A stretch of DNA of 7,014 nt from Acidimicrobiia bacterium (lineage in GTDB: Bacteria > Actinomycetota > Acidimicrobiia > IMCC26256 > BP-133). Of the stretch, positions 5,428 to 7,014 are shown in pieces (position 1 is the stretch's first letter; each line of letters opens with the position of its first letter). The notes below the pieces were generated by a model. The model did no database searches, was not told the origin of the DNA, and saw only the letters and a program-made list of their open reading frames with translations. The position numbers were made by a program, and so were the translations under genes. The DNA is taken from the NCBI GenBank assembly GCA_025934385.1, contig JAICYE010000108.1, positions 1-7,014 of the forward strand, in the 5' to 3' direction.

Positions 5428-7014
5428 CTACGGCGTCGGGGTGACGGTGACCGGGCCGAGACCGAGACGGCCCAGTGGTCCGCCGACGGCCGAGCGGTCG
5501 CCGACGGCGACGACGGTGAAGGCCCCCGGCTGGAACCAGCGCCGGGCCACGGTGGCGACGTCGCCGCCGGTGATGCCGGCCAGGCGCCCCGGGCGGTTCC
5601 GGTAGTAGTCGACCGGCGCGTCGTAGAGGTAGAGCGTCCGCAGGGTGGAGAGACTGTCGGTGGCGGTGGAGAACAGCGCCGGCAGCGATCCGGCCAGCGA
5701 CTGCCGGGCCCGGTCGAGCTCGTCGGCGCTGACTCCCGAGGTGGCCAGGCGGTCGGCCTCGGCCAGCGTCTCCCGGACGGCGTCGGCGGTCGTGGGCGTC
5801 TGCACGTCCATGGTGATCGTCAGCAGGCCGACCCCGCGCATGGCCTTGACGCGGGAGGAGACGCCGTAGGTGTAGCCCTTGGTCTCCCGGAGGTTCTGGT
5901 TGAGGCGGCTGGAGAAGGCGCCGCCGAAGACCTCGTTGGTGACCAGCAGCGGCTCGTAGTCGGGGTCGGCCCGGGCGACCCCGGGCGCGGCGAGGACGAG
6001 GGCCGTCTGGGAGCTGTCGGGCTTGTCGACGAGCAGGATGCGCCCGGCCGGCGCCGGCGCCCGGGGGGGACGCGAGGCGGACGGGCCGGTGGTGGAGGAA
6101 CCGGAGGCGGACGCCGGCGCCGGCGACGGGGCGCCGCCCGTCCACGACCCGAAGGAGCCCTCGGCCAGCGTCCTCGCCTCGGCGGCGGTGACGTCGCCGG
6201 CGAGCACGAGGGCGGTGGTGGCCGGCGTGAAGGCCCGGTCGTGGGCCCGGCGGAGGTCGTCCAGCGTGGCGGCCCGCAGCCCGTCCTCCGTCCCGCTGGC
6301 CGGATGGGCGTAGGGATCGCCGGCGCCGAACACCGCCCGCTCGGCCACCGTGTCGGCCACGGTGTCGGCGTCGTCCCGGGTCTGGCGGAGGGCGACGAGG
6401 TCGTCGTCGCGGACCCGGTCGACCTCGTCGGCCGGGAACGTCGGGTTGCGGACAGCGTCGGCCAGGACGTCGAGGGCGGCGGGGGCGTGGTCGGTGAGGG
6501 CCGTGGCCGCCAGCCAGGTGCCGTCCTTGTTGGTGTCGTCGGACAGCGTGGCGCCGGCCGCCTCGAGCTCCCGCGACAGGCCGAGGGCGTCGCGGCTCGT
6601 GGTGCCGCCGTCGAGCGTGCCGGTGGTGAGGTCGGCGAGCCCGGCCCGGTCGGGCGGGTCGCCGCCGCTGCCGAGGCGCGACACCAGCGAGGCGCCGACC
6701 AGGGGCAGCCGGTGCGACTCCACCAGCCACACCGCCAGCCCGTTGCTCAGCGTGAAGCGCTGCACGGCCGGGAGCGGTGTCGCCGGCGCCGGGCCGGGAG
6801 TGGGAACGGTGTTGCGCCAGGGCTCGGCCGAGGGCGTCGGGGCGGCGTTGGCGGCGGGGCTGGCTTCAGGTGCCGGCGGGTCGTCGACCGGCGTCCTGGG
6901 GCCGGGCGTGACCTCGATCACCACCCGCCGTCCGGGGTCGAGCTGGCCGGCCACGAAACGGCGCACCCGCTCGGGGGTCACCGCCGCCGTCCGCCGGAGG
7001 TCGTCGCCGATGCG
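5428..7014 (-). CDS. M16 family (insulinase-like) peptidase, C-terminal part with a zinc-less module (5' end outside window)
   Basis: The frame is open from the right edge to TAG 5430-5428, giving 528 visible residues. GTG at 6981 is only the first possible start codon; codons upstream of it (RIGDDLRRTAAV) continue the same fold, so the gene begins outside the window. Visible residues 1-37 are the end of a first M16 module (TPERVRRFVAGQLDPGRRVV). A Pro/Ala linker follows (about 38-83), then a second module from VQRFTLSNGLAVWLVE onward. Where active M16 enzymes have HxxEH, this module reads GLADLTTGTLDGGT, so the zinc ligands are lost (His to Asp, Glu to Thr, His to Gly). It keeps the Arg/Tyr motif, LRETKGYTYGVSS (near 376-383), which the non-catalytic partner supplies in M16B pairs. 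The likely product is a fused two-module peptidase whose active half lies upstream. A second Pro/Ala/Ser linker (about 294-323) joins the two lobes. Localisation is not visible here. Confidence 0.88.
   Translation of the reverse strand, partial: RIGDDLRRTAAVTPERVRRFVAGQLDPGRRVVIEVTPGPRTPVDDPPAPEASPAANAAPTPSAEPWRNTVPTPGPAPATPLPAVQRFTLSNGLAVWLVESHRLPLVGASLVSRLGSGGDPPDRAGLADLTTGTLDGGTTSRDALGLSRELEAAGATLSDDTNKDGTWLAATALTDHAPAALDVLADAVRNPTFPADEVDRVRDDDLVALRQTRDDADTVADTVAERAVFGAGDPYAHPASGTEDGLRAATLDDLRRAHDRAFTPATTALVLAGDVTAAEARTLAEGSFGSWTGGAPSPAPASASGSSTTGPSASRPPRAPAPAGRILLVDKPDSSQTALVLAAPGVARADPDYEPLLVTNEVFGGAFSSRLNQNLRETKGYTYGVSSRVKAMRGVGLLTITMDVQTPTTADAVRETLAEADRLATSGVSADELDRARQSLAGSLPALFSTATDSLSTLRTLYLYDAPVDYYRNRPGRLAGITGGDVATVARRWFQPGAFTVVAVGDRSAVGGPLGRLGLGPVTVTPTP

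Noticed and set aside
6042..6127. GC-rich tandem-looking ccggcgccggcg tracts
   Set aside because: They encode the Pro/Ala/Ser linker between the lobes of the M16 module and reflect codon use for that linker, not a separate repeat element.
4823..6730. A 635-codon open frame on the - strand across the membrane-protein and M16 genes
   Set aside because: It is extremely rich in Arg, Pro and Gly with no domain signature. It overlaps two well-supported genes, and such long shadow frames are expected at this GC content.

Overview
The DNA is very GC-rich and its third codon positions are mostly G or C, as in actinobacteria. Two clues point to the class Acidimicrobiia. One is a fragment of the GDAGYFGS / DGxGYxxxxADG repeat family, which is abundant in that class. 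The other is a stand-alone AbiEi-DUF559 protein. This placement is inferred from recalled family distribution and was not computed. No tRNA, rRNA, CRISPR array or recognisable transposase gene is visible.

Left part (1-2286): the window opens with the 3' end of a class II fumarase/aspartase-superfamily gene on the + strand. Five bases later comes the stop codon of a convergent gene for an AbiEi-type winged-helix protein fused to a DUF559 (Vsr-like) nuclease domain. A perfect 13-bp inverted repeat lies inside the last codons of that nuclease gene. Upstream of it, also on the - strand, are a thioredoxin-fold protein without a CxxC motif and a small secreted protein rich in His, Tyr and Trp.

Middle (2287-2711): this stretch looks empty but holds two gene remnants back to back. 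On the - strand is the last ~67 codons of a repeat surface protein. On the + strand is the last ~35 codons of a GGDEF (diguanylate cyclase) protein. Their recognisable ends meet near 2490 and both lack their 5' parts. A single deletion that removed the 5' ends and shared promoter region of a divergent gene pair would explain this.

Right part (2712-7014): a secreted S8 subtilisin-like protease with propeptide and full catalytic triad is followed by a small membrane protein resembling the DedA/VTT family, possibly translated from a leaderless mRNA. Convergent to that is the 3' part of a large M16 metallopeptidase gene. Its visible second module has lost the zinc motif but keeps the Arg/Tyr substrate-side motif, as expected for the non-catalytic half of a fused M16B pair.

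The genes do not form one obvious pathway. The left part (324-2596) looks like an accessory, rearrangement-prone stretch between a core metabolic gene and a block of exported or membrane proteins. I see no complete new defence or mobile system. The most unusual items are the double fossil and the nuclease gene with a hairpin at its 3' end.
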